A stretch of DNA of 50,009 bases from CAZOZP01 sp964584325 (GCA_964584325.1 CAZOZP010000022.1:1-50009); one strand, 5' to 3'. Shown: positions 8,316-16,289, numbered from the stretch's first letter. Numbers and translations are program-made. The notes: generated from the letters alone by a model not told the origin.

Positions 8316-8396
8316 CAGATACAACATATTATAATTGAATTAGTTACAGCCGACAGAATTCCTCTTACGGCTGTTTCTGTTTTAAAGTGTAACACC
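8272..8396 (+). repeat. attL: left direct repeat of the island
   Basis: This 125-bp stretch matches 23565-23690 (126 bp) exactly except for one extra T in the right copy within the T-run near 8383. It begins just inside the tRNA anticodon stem, covers the whole 3' part of tRNA-Lys, and extends 81 bases beyond it, through the tRNA terminator. It is the left attachment site; the crossover point must lie within the repeat. Confidence 0.93.
8346..8383 (+). terminator. tRNA-Lys terminator, duplicated in attR
   Basis: Stem ACAGCCG (8346-8352) pairs with CGGCTGT (8368-8374) around a 15-base loop and is followed by TTCTGTTTT. The identical element lies at 23639-23676, so the island carries both the tRNA 3' end and its terminator. 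Confidence 0.75.
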
Positions 8397-8398
8397 CT

Positions 8399-8411
8399 AA
8401 TGTAACACTTT
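8399..8411 (+). repeat. Candidate integrase arm site, left end
   Basis: The 13-mer AATGTAACACTTT here is repeated at 23475-23487 just inside the right end. Its core TGTAACAC also occurs at 8388-8395 and 23682-23689 in the attachment repeats, all in the same orientation. Arrays of such short repeats flanking the core are the usual pattern for tyrosine-recombinase arm binding. Confidence 0.45.
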
Positions 8412-8447
8412 TTGCGTGGCTGTTTAAGTTATTATATTGAAGTAACC

Positions 8448-8966
8448 CTATTTCAATAAAGATGGATTCCCCGTCAAAATGTCTAAATCCGAATTATTAA
8501 AATCTTTGTCATTTGTTAAAAGAATAAATTCATTTTCTTTACACAAATTTGCTATTGCTTTATCAACAAAATCAAGATTGTCGTCAATTAAAAAGCTTAG
8601 GATATCCTGTTTGGAATATGATTTCCCAATTACATAAAAGTTTGTTAATATTGAAGCCTTGACAATAGTGTATATATCAGTTAAAGCTTCCTTCCCCTTT
8701 TCGCTGTCCCGAAAATCCTTAAAAGTTAGACTAGATTTTAAGTTCTTATATTCTAGTCTAATTATTGTATTAATTACTTCTGAGATTACTAAATAATCTA
8801 CAAATAGTTTATTTCTTTGTTTTAACAAACATTTGAATGTACTTGCATAATGTTTTTCCCAACGTGAATTTGTTGGCCAAAAAAGGTAAATCAGAACATT
8901 TGTATCAAAAAAAATAGAACGATCTATTAAAAGATTACAGTTTTGCAATTGGTATTTTGCACACAT
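8448..8966 (-). CDS. PIN-domain nuclease, third gene of ATPase-STAS-PIN operon
   Basis: A 172-residue protein with the PIN fold: the first acidic residue in FFDTNVLIYLF (Asp21), a Glu in YLVISEVINT, then DFVDKAIANLC and the terminal LLTNDKDF strand carrying further metal-binding aspartates. PIN domains are Mg-dependent RNases and are common as VapC toxins. There is no small VapB-like antitoxin beside it; instead the gene starts 3 bases after a STAS-like gene, downstream of a GHKL ATPase. If toxic, its control probably comes from those two proteins (inference). Confidence 0.8.
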   Translation of the reverse strand: MCAKYQLQNCNLLIDRSIFFDTNVLIYLFWPTNSRWEKHYASTFKCLLKQRNKLFVDYLVISEVINTIIRLEYKNLKSSLTFKDFRDSEKGKEALTDIYTIVKASILTNFYVIGKSYSKQDILSFLIDDNLDFVDKAIANLCKENEFILLTNDKDFNNSDLDILTGNPSLLK

Positions 8967-8969
8967 ATC

Positions 8970-9317
8970 TCAATCTCCTAATATATCATTAATACTTCTT
9001 TGCATTTCCTCCGTGTCTTTATAGTATAACTTAGCAGTATCAACAACCCTTTTTAACGCAACTTTTCCAGATTCTGATATTTCAGATACAGCCAGATTTT
9101 CTTTAATCACAGATTCTGCGTAGTCTTTGTATAATAGACCAACGGCAATATTTAAAAATGCAGTAGTTAGGATCTCAATATTTTGAAAAGAAAGAACAAC
9201 TCTCTTTTTATCGTTAAAGGATTTAACTATTAACTCATACACCTTTTGGCCATCTTCAGCTTCTACAGCATATACATCGCCAATTACGTTTACTATTTGA
9301 ATAATTGTGTTTTCCAT
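8970..9317 (-). CDS. STAS-like DUF4325 protein
   Basis: A 115-residue cytoplasmic protein resembling the STAS-like DUF4325 family: alternating strand-helix pattern with VVLSFQNIEILTTAFLNIAVGLLY in the middle, corresponding to the strand and helix that carry the phosphorylatable Ser/Thr in classic STAS anti-anti-sigma factors (here TTAF, and one should not assume phosphorylation). It lies between a GHKL ATPase (4-base gap) and a PIN gene (3-base gap), so the three are co-translated. By analogy with SpoIIAB/SpoIIAA the ATPase would bind or phosphorylate this protein; this is inference. Confidence 0.75.
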   Translation of the reverse strand: MENTIIQIVNVIGDVYAVEAEDGQKVYELIVKSFNDKKRVVLSFQNIEILTTAFLNIAVGLLYKDYAESVIKENLAVSEISESGKVALKRVVDTAKLYYKDTEEMQRSINDILGD

Positions 9318-9321
9318 AAAT

Positions 9322-10185
9322 CTAAAATATATCGTTTATATTAATTTCACTATTAAGTAAATAATCACTATTATCATCAGTTTTAAACTGTAAATTTACA
9401 ATTGTGCCGGGGAATTCTCCTTCAAACGCTTTGACTTCCTCTCCTTTATAATCGAATTGATAAAAGCCTTCATTACTCACAATCTGCATTTTGCCCTTAT
9501 TTTTCTCAATGAACTCTTTCAATAACGCTAAACCTATGCCCCCCGAAACACCTTTTTTTGTTGTCTTTCTGTCTTGAACAGCCCACCGTATTGCTTGTGT
9601 TGCATTTAAATTAGAAGAAAAACTCTTGTTGATTCGGTTTTTAAAACCGATCCCTGTATCTACTATGGTAAATTCTATTTTATTTAGTTTAGGAAAGAAT
9701 TGACCACAAGTATATATAAAATCTGTCGCACTATGGATCTGAGCATTAACAAATATCTCATAGATCGCTTCAACTATTTTCTCTTTAACTCCATTTGACA
9801 TTCGCGGTAGATCTGTTGTATGAAATTCGATTAACTCCTCAATAACATATTTTTTAAAATACTTTCCATCTGATGGCTTTAATTTCTGATACTTTATTGT
9901 CGTTTTATTATTGTCTGTTTTTCTTTTTTTCCCATAATAAGTTAAAAAATCATTTTTAAGCAATATTTGGTTGATAGAAGAATCAATATTAAAATTTATT
10001 TCATTAAGATTAGAAGTAAATTTATCTAATATGGCTCCTAAGACCGCACTCATATTTGCAGAAAAAAAAGTACTTAATTCTAAATGAATCCCAGAAAATT
10101 CTACTTCCTTATATTCTTCAAAAAAAGATATAAAGCTTTGATAACTTTCATAGTCGCCATTAATTTGAGTTAATTTAGTTTGCAA
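9322..10185 (-). CDS. GHKL ATPase with STAS-like N-terminus
   Basis: A 287-residue protein. The C-terminal half has the Bergerat-fold ATP site: N box EAIYEIFVNAQIHS, G1 box VDTGIGF and G2 box KGVSGGIGLALLKEF. There is no HisKA dimerisation helix or phospho-acceptor His and no membrane segment, as in anti-sigma-type kinases. Residues about 25-90 (VEFSGIHLELSTFFSANMSA and following) look like a degenerate STAS fold. The frame opens with TTG directly after in-frame TAG and TAA codons, and no ATG follows until about residue 45, so TTG at 10185 is the likely start. It is first in the ATPase-STAS-PIN operon. Confidence 0.8.
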   Translation of the reverse strand: MQTKLTQINGDYESYQSFISFFEEYKEVEFSGIHLELSTFFSANMSAVLGAILDKFTSNLNEINFNIDSSINQILLKNDFLTYYGKKRKTDNNKTTIKYQKLKPSDGKYFKKYVIEELIEFHTTDLPRMSNGVKEKIVEAIYEIFVNAQIHSATDFIYTCGQFFPKLNKIEFTIVDTGIGFKNRINKSFSSNLNATQAIRWAVQDRKTTKKGVSGGIGLALLKEFIEKNKGKMQIVSNEGFYQFDYKGEEVKAFEGEFPGTIVNLQFKTDDNSDYLLNSEININDIF

Positions 10186-10375
10186 TTACTATACTCTAAA
10201 TATCTATAAAAGTTCATAACTTTCCCATCATTTAAGACTATCGATAATCTTTTTTTTACGCCAGTGCTGCGACATCCACATGAAATTCAATGCTTAATAT
10301 AGGCAAACGGATCATAAAAAATCAACATCGACCTTAAATATTAATAATATTCCTTAACTCATTTCCGGTTATTCC

Positions 10376-10565
10376 TCACCCCTCCAACCACTCAATCGCT
10401 TTTTGTTCATCAAGCTCCGGATTTCTCAGGAATTGCGGAGGAAATATAAACAACAGGTGTACTTAAATCCTTGAAACGACTGTATTTCCGCAGAAGTTTA
10501 GAAAAGACGGAGAATCAGACGAAGTTATTACCACAACCATTAACAATTGATGATCAGCGCCGCGA
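10376..10565 (-). pseudogene. Decayed C-terminal fragment of an unknown protein
   Basis: On the minus strand three frames give protein-like text that joins up only by frameshifts: a part with DHQLLMVVVITSSDSPSF, then SRFKDLSTPVVYI, then FPPQFLRNPELDEQKAIEWL and Gly before a stop at 10376-10378. The last two overlap in the DNA and would make a sensible C-terminus after one frame change. I do not recognise the family. It is probably a gene broken by indels and left in the island. Confidence 0.35.
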
Positions 10566-10614
10566 ATATGGAAAAGGAGAAAATAGAGAATAAGGAAGTA
10601 TTGATAAAATGCAC

Positions 10615-10645
10615 TAATGCCACATTGCGAGTCTAGGTGGCATTA
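10615..10645. repeat. Perfect 9-bp inverted repeat
   Basis: TAATGCCAC (10615-10623) and GTGGCATTA (10637-10645) flank a 13-base loop. No T-run follows on either strand, so a terminator is unlikely; an operator, an RNA hairpin or part of a lost recombination site are possible. Confidence 0.5.
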
Positions 10646-10987
10646 AGGTAAATATGCTTTGATCAATGTCAATTACAAGTGGCTTTCAGCGACAATTACT
10701 ATTCCCGTTTTACTTTTATCACAAGGCAGTCACATAAAAGGAGTTATCTGACAAGGAATTACACTTTAACCCGCCTGGGGAATCCTTCTGAACTTTAGCA
10801 AAATTACGTTCAATCATTATCTGAACAAAAGAGCTGTATTAGTCTTTTATTTGTCTTTCCGCTCTTGATATTATTTGATAATATACTTAGCTTAAACCCG
10901 AAATTAAATTTTTATTAATGTCGCCAGCTAACTTCCGATAATCCGGAATATGGTCAGAGGCTAATCGATAAGAATGATATTGTAGCC

Positions 10988-11054
10988 TGTTTCAGGGTTA
11001 TTGCAATACATTTTGGGTTGTAGGGTCGGGAAGTTTAGTTAAAGCAGGTTAATT
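10988..11054 (+). repeat. Island direct repeat, copy 1
   Basis: Positions 10991-11054 are identical over 64 bases to 14305-14368, and 10988-11016 are identical over 29 bases to 11701-11729. All copies lie in spacers between single plus-strand genes. The right part carries the motif GTTAAAGCAGGTTAATT, which recurs in diverged form ahead of other genes of the run (14351, 15085, 16358), supporting a common cassette-spacer origin. Confidence 0.9.
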
Positions 11055-11098
11055 GAAAGTTTGTTGGCATTAAAGTTAAATTTATTAACGGAGTTAAA

Positions 11099-11680
11099 AT
11101 GAAAAAATTAATTTTTGCAGTTGTTGGTTTAATTTGTTCGATTTATATTTTCGGTTGTGCAACAATGGGACTCGGGACGAAGTATTTATATTCGTACAAA
11201 CTTACTAAACCTGAATCAAGCAATATGAAATGGGAAGATGATAAAATTGGATTTGAATTTTTTATCAGCGATAAAAACGTGAATTTCAAAGCACTAAATA
11301 AATCAAATGACGTTTTAAAAATCATTTGGGATGATGTGGCAATAGTTCAGTCTGGCAAAGCTAAAAAGGTAATGCACGCTGGTGTAAAATATACTGATAG
11401 AAATAGTTCTCAGCCTGCAAGCGCAATTCCGCCTGGTGCCTCAATTGAAGATTTAATTATGCCTACAGATAATGTTTATTTTTCTTCTGGCGCTTATGGC
11501 GGCTGGAGAGAGCGTGATTTATTTGCTACGCAAGATTTAAACAAGGATGAATACAAGCAATCTATTCTTAGTTCAAAAGGTCAAAAATTCAGTGTTTATA
11601 TTCCAATTCAATATCAAGGCAAAACCCTTGATTATACTTTTGAATTCGAGATTATAGAAGTACGTCCGATAGTAAATTGA
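11099..11680 (+). CDS. Unknown lipoprotein
   Basis: A 193-residue protein with a type II signal peptide (lipobox IFGC, Cys19) and a beta-rich exported domain. I recognise no family. The mature part begins with KYLYSYKLTKPESSNMKW and includes a WDDVAIVQSGKAKKVMHAGV stretch. It is flanked on both sides by copies of the island repeat (10988 and 11701), as if it were a mobile unit with its own spacers. An AACGGAG ribosome site precedes the ATG. Confidence 0.7.
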   Translation: MKKLIFAVVGLICSIYIFGCATMGLGTKYLYSYKLTKPESSNMKWEDDKIGFEFFISDKNVNFKALNKSNDVLKIIWDDVAIVQSGKAKKVMHAGVKYTDRNSSQPASAIPPGASIEDLIMPTDNVYFSSGAYGGWRERDLFATQDLNKDEYKQSILSSKGQKFSVYIPIQYQGKTLDYTFEFEIIEVRPIVN

Positions 11681-11700
11681 TATCATCTATGATATCTTCG

Positions 11701-11729
11701 TGTTTCAGGGTTATTGCAATACATTTTGG
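11701..11729 (+). repeat. Island direct repeat, truncated copy
   Basis: Twenty-nine bases identical to 10988-11016. The match stops abruptly after ACATTTTGG, where copies 1 and 2 continue with GTTGTAGGG. It lies 20 bases after the lipoprotein stop codon, so that gene is bracketed by direct repeats. Confidence 0.9.
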
Positions 11730-11754
11730 ACTCTAATATTTAAGAGGTAAATAT

Positions 11755-12843
11755 ATGGATAAGCCTTTTGTTGAAAAATCACTAAAAAAACCAGGAATTT
11801 TTTATTCTATTTTCAAGAAACTCCCAAAATCTAATGCGTTAATTGAAATTAATAATCTGCTTGCTAGCTCATATTTGGATTTCAGTAAAATTCCACTTTA
11901 TAAAATCGATGAAGTTGAGGTTAAATATAAAACAAATTTATTAAAAAAATTTCATGATCAATTGATCCAATTATTTTCTCAATATATAGATTATTGTTTG
12001 ATTGATAAGAAAATAGATGATTTAGAAATAAAAAACTTTAAGGTATTAAAAAGTCTACTTAGAATATCCGAAAATGATATACAGAAAGTCATTAAAGAGA
12101 AAACCGAGTCTTTATATTACAAAGAAACATCAAGAGTTGTTGAAGATGGTGTATTAGATTCTAATGAAAAAAACTATTTAGATTCCCTTAAGAAGAATCT
12201 TATGTTATCTGATGAAATTGCTGAAAATTTATATTCGACTGCTGCAATTAGTAAACTCCAGAACTGGATTGACGGAGCAATAGTCGACGAAAGATTATCA
12301 GAGGAAGAGGAAATAGAATTCGCTCGATTAAAATCCAATCTTGATGTTGATGTTGAAATGAAGGAATTGACTACAATGGATTTAGATCGATTTCGCTTAT
12401 ATTGGCAAATAGAAAATGCAGAATTGCCCCAACTTGCAGCTGATATTGCTCTACAAAAGAATGAAATTCTGCATTTTACGTCTTATATAAACTGGAATGA
12501 AATTCGAAAAGTAACAACAAGAGTTAATTATGCAGGTCCAAGTGTAAGAATTAAAATTGCAAAAGGACTATACTATCGGGCAGGAAGCATGAGAATTCAA
12601 CCTATTTCACAAGATGTATGGCAGCAAATAGATTCAGGTAAATTATATCTCACTAATAATAGATTGATTTTTATGGGGAACCTTAGCAATAAAATTATTA
12701 AACTTAGTAGTATTTTAAATTTTAGCCCTTTCAAAAATGGAGTGGATATTCAAAAATCAAGTGGCAAATCACCTTTTTTGGAATTTGAAAATAATGTTGA
12801 TATATTTTCTTTAATTTTATCAAGATTGCTTTACTCTCAGTAG
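11755..12843 (+). CDS. Unknown protein with TerB-like helical repeats and PH-like C-terminus
   Basis: A 362-residue soluble protein. Residues about 75-220 contain three similar acidic helical units, each with an acidic D/E-G/K-x-L/I-D/S-x-x-E core (KKIDDLEIKNF, DGVLDSNEKNYL, DERLSEEEEIEF), reminiscent of TerB-like or EF-hand-like repeats. The C-terminal 90 residues (GKLYLTNNRLIFMGNLSNK and after) fit a bacterial PH/GRAM-like domain. TerB-type domains often occur with PH domains in stress and conflict loci. Function unknown. Confidence 0.6.
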   Translation: MDKPFVEKSLKKPGIFYSIFKKLPKSNALIEINNLLASSYLDFSKIPLYKIDEVEVKYKTNLLKKFHDQLIQLFSQYIDYCLIDKKIDDLEIKNFKVLKSLLRISENDIQKVIKEKTESLYYKETSRVVEDGVLDSNEKNYLDSLKKNLMLSDEIAENLYSTAAISKLQNWIDGAIVDERLSEEEEIEFARLKSNLDVDVEMKELTTMDLDRFRLYWQIENAELPQLAADIALQKNEILHFTSYINWNEIRKVTTRVNYAGPSVRIKIAKGLYYRAGSMRIQPISQDVWQQIDSGKLYLTNNRLIFMGNLSNKIIKLSSILNFSPFKNGVDIQKSSGKSPFLEFENNVDIFSLILSRLLYSQ

Positions 12844-12941
12844 CTTTAGCTAATAAATATTTTAACAATTAAAAATTTATAATTGGAATCAAATTATTCC
12901 CATTTAACCAATTGTTAAAACTGTATACAATAAATTAAATA

Positions 12942-13055
12942 CAATCCAATCAGGTTGTAGCTTATGATAAGCTAGGAGCCTGTTCTGATTTATCAATTGC
13001 TGGTGAATTAGGGTTTGGAGATGCTTATAAAGTAATTAAAGATTTATGCAAATGA
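12942..13055 (+). pseudogene. C-terminal remnant of a TPR protein
   Basis: The frame ending TGA at 13053-13055 reads YDKLGACSDLSIAGELGF then GDAYKVIKDLCK, an almost textbook C-terminus of Bacteroidota TPR proteins. The TPR gene at 26609 in this window ends similarly (SKAGELGYTQAYSAIRKYCN). The frame is closed by a stop at 12936-12938 with no start codon, so only the tail of the gene remains. Confidence 0.65.
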
Positions 13056-13114
13056 TTACGATTAAAGTGGAACTAATTAGATATTTTCAATCATCTTGTA
13101 GGAGATTATCATAA

Positions 13115-13471
13115 ATGAAAGCAACCATTATTTTTGGATTTCTGTTTCTGTCCTTTTATACTTCTCTTTTTTCGCAAACTGTTTACGTTACAAAGACAGG
13201 AAGCAAGTACCATATTGTTGATTGTAGTCGCTTGAAATCTTCTATTGAAGTAGAATTAAAAGACATTGTCGGGAAATATGAGCCATGCAGTATTTGTAAA
13301 CCTCCGGTATTGTCAAAAAATGAGAATAACCTTAATCAAGAAATAAAAAAAAGCTCAACCACTAAAAAGGATGTTTCAAGTAATCAATGCCAAGGTATGA
13401 CTAAAAAAAAGAAACAATGTTCAAGGAAAGCAATGTCTGGAAGTAATTATTGTTGGCAGCACTCTAGATAG
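13115..13471 (+). CDS. Small exported protein with two Cys/His metal-binding motifs
   Basis: A 118-residue protein with a signal peptide ending near FSQT. Domain 1 (about 22-62) reads YVTKTGSKYHIVDCSRL then EPCSICKPP, an Ada-like Cys/His pattern (H, C, C-x2-C). A Lys/Ser linker follows, then domain 2 (about 92-118), QCQGMTKKKKQCSRKA with YCWQHSR, matching the DUF5763-type CCCH motif. Both are common in small Bacteroidota proteins; function unknown. Confidence 0.75.
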   Translation: MKATIIFGFLFLSFYTSLFSQTVYVTKTGSKYHIVDCSRLKSSIEVELKDIVGKYEPCSICKPPVLSKNENNLNQEIKKSSTTKKDVSSNQCQGMTKKKKQCSRKAMSGSNYCWQHSR

Positions 13472-13591
13472 ACAAATTGAGACAGGCTCAAAATGGATGT
13501 TTTATAAACAAACTCACTATTACATTGTCTTGTGGATTTGGGAAGTTCCAAGTTAATTAACAGTTTAGTGAAACAAATAAAAGTCAGTTTT

Positions 13592-14239
13592 ATGAAAAAA
13601 ACTATACCATTCATTTTATTAGTTTTTGTTTTTGTGATTAATAACTTTGCTCAAAGTAATTTATTTTTTGGAAACAAAAACGCTTTTTCATTCTCAACAT
13701 CATTTGAAAAAGTGAAAGGAGATAATAGCATAATTCTTGCCTCTCCATTCTATTCAATAAAAGGTAATTATGATTTCGGATTAAATGTTGGATATTCTCT
13801 AAAAAATCCGACTGTCTTTATTCTAAATCCGGTTGCTTTTATGCACTTGTTTAATGATGAAACTCATAAAAGGCCTTTTAATATTGCATACGGTGGAGGA
13901 TATAAATATGAATCTTCTTCATTTCAAATTGACAATATTAAATCGGATTTAACTGCAAATTACTTTCAGTTCTACTATCTGATGTATTATAGTATATTCT
14001 TAGAAAATCTGATTATTCAACCTCAAGTAAATGCGCTTGTATTTATAGGCGAATCAAAAAATTCAAATAATGAAACAAATATTGTTTATTCTGAGAATTC
14101 TGCTAATACGATTACCAATATCAAAATCGGTTTAGCGTTTATTTATGGTATGGAAAATCTCACAATACATTTTCTTCCAAACGTATTTTTAGATAATGAA
14201 GGAAAGACCTTCTCTTTGCAAATAGGTTTTACGTTTTAG
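13592..14239 (+). CDS. Unknown outer-membrane beta-barrel-like protein
   Basis: About 215 residues. The frame is open from a GTG at 13532, but the ATG at 13592 begins a clean signal peptide (MKKTIPFILLVFVFVINNFA, then QS), so it is chosen; the 60 bases before it resemble the island spacers. The mature part alternates polar and hydrophobic residues (strands around FDFGLNVGYSLKN-like segments, GGGYKYESSS, FQIGFTF-like end) and ends in Phe, as small outer-membrane barrels do. No named family is recognised. Confidence 0.65.
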   Translation: MKKTIPFILLVFVFVINNFAQSNLFFGNKNAFSFSTSFEKVKGDNSIILASPFYSIKGNYDFGLNVGYSLKNPTVFILNPVAFMHLFNDETHKRPFNIAYGGGYKYESSSFQIDNIKSDLTANYFQFYYLMYYSIFLENLIIQPQVNALVFIGESKNSNNETNIVYSENSANTITNIKIGLAFIYGMENLTIHFLPNVFLDNEGKTFSLQIGFTF

Positions 14240-14304
14240 TGCAGTTACATATTACTAGTGCTTCAACTCAACAGTGTTTTCACATACAGCAGGTTGCTAC
14301 TTGG

Positions 14305-14368
14305 TTCAGGGTTATTGCAATACATTTTGGGTTGTAGGGTCGGGAAGTTTAGTTAAAGCAGGTTAATT
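14305..14368 (+). repeat. Island direct repeat, copy 2
   Basis: A 64-base perfect match to 10991-11054, in the same orientation and at a similar distance before a start codon (14402). The left half of this spacer (14240-14290) resembles the 3' spacers after the genes ending at 15022, 16285 and 17184. Confidence 0.92.
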
Positions 14369-14401
14369 AATAGTTAAACAACTAAAATCAACGGTGAGAT
14401 A

Positions 14402-15022
14402 ATGGGAGCAAAACGAATTGGAACCAAATTGGACGGAGTGCGAATAATAATTGAGGAGAATATTAAACCTGACATTTCTATTTATTATTATCCATATTAT
14501 ATTTATAAGAATGAGAACGACTTTAACACTAAGGACAGCGACTATTTAGTAGAATTATCTAACAAAGATTGCAAAATCGAAGTATTTGAAGCCTGTGATC
14601 GTCCTTTGTCTGATTGGCCACAAATAGTTGATATTGTCATTACTTTTGCTTCACTCAGAGTACTCGAAGGTTTTTTTAGTGATATTGGTTCTGATATTTA
14701 TAAGAAAATTAAATCAAAACTAAAAGAAATCGCACCAATTTGGAAAGATGATAGAGGGAAAGAGGTTAAAACCGGAATACATATTGTTTACACTAGGATA
14801 TTAGGAAGCAAGGAAGTGAGCATAAAAGTTGCGATTAAAACAGATGATTTAAATGAGCTTAACAAAGAACCATTTACCTTAAAAGGAATCAACCAATATA
14901 TTGATGATATGTTTAGTGATATTGAATTTAAAGAAGTTTTGGTTGCAAAAACTCACGAATCCCCATATTGGAAAATAGTAAGCTATTTAGATAATAATGG
15001 GAAATATATTCGCATAAAATAA
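14402..15022 (+). CDS. Unknown cassette-type protein
   Basis: A 206-residue protein with no signal peptide. One hydrophobic helix (about 80-96, IVDIVITFASLRVLEGFF) sits in the middle. I recognise no family. It is a single gene enclosed by spacer elements: the 64-bp repeat before it and an attC-like hairpin 4 bases after its stop. This arrangement, and the lack of an operon, are typical of integron gene cassettes. Confidence 0.6.
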   Translation: MGAKRIGTKLDGVRIIIEENIKPDISIYYYPYYIYKNENDFNTKDSDYLVELSNKDCKIEVFEACDRPLSDWPQIVDIVITFASLRVLEGFFSDIGSDIYKKIKSKLKEIAPIWKDDRGKEVKTGIHIVYTRILGSKEVSIKVAIKTDDLNELNKEPFTLKGINQYIDDMFSDIEFKEVLVAKTHESPYWKIVSYLDNNGKYIRIK

Positions 15023-15026
15023 AGTT

Positions 15027-15074
15027 GCCTAACCAGCGACTCAACCCGAACACTCTGTTCGGTTGTGGTTAAGT
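15027..15074 (+). repeat. attC-like recombination site
   Basis: The left box GCCTAAC (15027-15033) fits RYYYAAC and the right box GTTAAGT (15068-15074) fits GTTRRRY, the R'' and R' consensus of integron attC sites. Between them CAACCCGAACA and TGTTCGGTTG pair with one bulged C, matching the imperfect L''/L' stem with an extrahelical base; TAACCA/TGGTTA adds an outer stem. At 48 bases it is slightly shorter than usual attC sites. The next 45 bases lead directly to the following gene. Confidence 0.5.
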
Positions 15075-15118
15075 TTTCGAGTATAGTTAAAACGGGTTAA
15101 ATATAGTTATGTGCTTAA

Positions 15119-16285
15119 ATGAAGACTAATCAAGAAATGACGAAAACAGAAAAAATTGTATCATTCATAAATTCGAATGTATTCTTTAAGGAATTTACTT
15201 TTAGTAAAAATGAATTTCACACACCTGACAAAAAATATCAATATCAGTTAGCAGATAACGTCGTATGGCTTGATGATATTTTGTTATTATATCAAATAAA
15301 AGATCGTAATCTAGAAACTAATTGCTCAGAGATAAACTGGTTTAAGAACAAGGTAATAAAACAAGCTAAAGACCAGATAAAAAAAACTATGCAATATTTT
15401 AGGGACTTCCGAGATATACCTATAAAGAATGAAAGAGGGCATACGCTTAATATTGGCGATGTTAATACTGAGACTGCTAAAAAGATTGTTATATATACTC
15501 CTTCTCCAAAATTTCCCGATGAAAATCGATTTATGAAATTTTACAGAAGTAAAACAGTTGGTTTAGTTCATTTATTTCATTCCGAAGACTATGCTTGTAT
15601 TTGTAGTTTTTTATTCACTCCGTCAGAAATTGACGAATATCTGTCTTTTCGTGAAGCCCTCTATACAAGACACGAGCAAAAACTCAATTCGCTTCCAGAA
15701 CAATATGTGCTCGGGCATTTTTTGGAATCTGCTGATACAGAGAATATAGATTTAACATATTTAGAGAATTTGAAAAAGTTGATAAAAAATGAAGCTGAAT
15801 TTGATGTCTCGTTTATAGTAAACTTATTTCAAGAGAGTATCGTAAAAAGTGGTAGCGATAATGGTTACTATTTTATTATCAAAGAAATCGCCAAACTTGA
15901 TAGAGCAGAATTAAAAGAATTCAAACGAAGATTTAAATTGTCCCTCGAGAAAGCTAACGCACAAAAATTTACTTTACCATATAGGATGTCTAGTATTAGA
16001 ACAAATTGTGGTTTTGTCTTTATTCCGCTGGAACATAAGAATTCAGCCGTATGGAAAAATGCTCTTTCCAACTTTACTTATGCGCACAAATATGAGCAGA
16101 AAAATTCTAAGTGCATTGGGATGATAGTTTGTTACGATACAGCAAAAAATATTTATGATATTAATTGGAGCTACGTTGAAAGAGATTGGACCTACAACGA
16201 AAAAATGGAAAAGTCTTTGAGAGAAAACTATCCTTTTAGAAAAGTCGATTTAAAAGGAACTTTTAAATATCATTTTTATGAATAG
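15119..16285 (+). CDS. Unknown protein, possible PD-(D/E)xK-type nuclease
   Basis: A 388-residue soluble protein. Residues about 40-65 (DNVVWLDDILLLYQIKDRN) resemble the D...(D/E)-x-K core strand of restriction-like nucleases, followed by a helix with NKVIKQAKDQIKKTMQYF. The C-terminal half is unrecognised. The nuclease reading is an inference from one motif, so activity is uncertain. It sits alone between cassette-like spacers; the bases GTTATGTGC just before its start are the exact complement of GCACATAAC at 17187. Confidence 0.55.
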   Translation: MKTNQEMTKTEKIVSFINSNVFFKEFTFSKNEFHTPDKKYQYQLADNVVWLDDILLLYQIKDRNLETNCSEINWFKNKVIKQAKDQIKKTMQYFRDFRDIPIKNERGHTLNIGDVNTETAKKIVIYTPSPKFPDENRFMKFYRSKTVGLVHLFHSEDYACICSFLFTPSEIDEYLSFREALYTRHEQKLNSLPEQYVLGHFLESADTENIDLTYLENLKKLIKNEAEFDVSFIVNLFQESIVKSGSDNGYYFIIKEIAKLDRAELKEFKRRFKLSLEKANAQKFTLPYRMSSIRTNCGFVFIPLEHKNSAVWKNALSNFTYAHKYEQKNSKCIGMIVCYDTAKNIYDINWSYVERDWTYNEKMEKSLRENYPFRKVDLKGTFKYHFYE

Positions 16286-16289
16286 AGTC

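Larger units (their letters stand above)
10186..10990. other. 900-bp gene-poor region with remnants
   Basis: No intact gene is visible between the ATPase operon and the lipoprotein at 11099. The stretch holds a frame-shifted coding remnant on the minus strand (10376-10565), a perfect 9-bp hairpin (10615-10645) and, at its right end, the first copy of a 64-bp island repeat. The upstream part must also contain the promoter of the minus-strand operon, which I cannot place with confidence. Confidence 0.5.

Noticed and set aside
8448..8966. Ordinary VapBC toxin-antitoxin pair
   Set aside because: No small VapB-like DNA-binding gene adjoins the PIN gene; its partners are the STAS-like and ATPase genes.
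10988..14368. CRISPR array
   Set aside because: Repeats are long, few, irregularly spaced and separated by genes; there are no cas genes.
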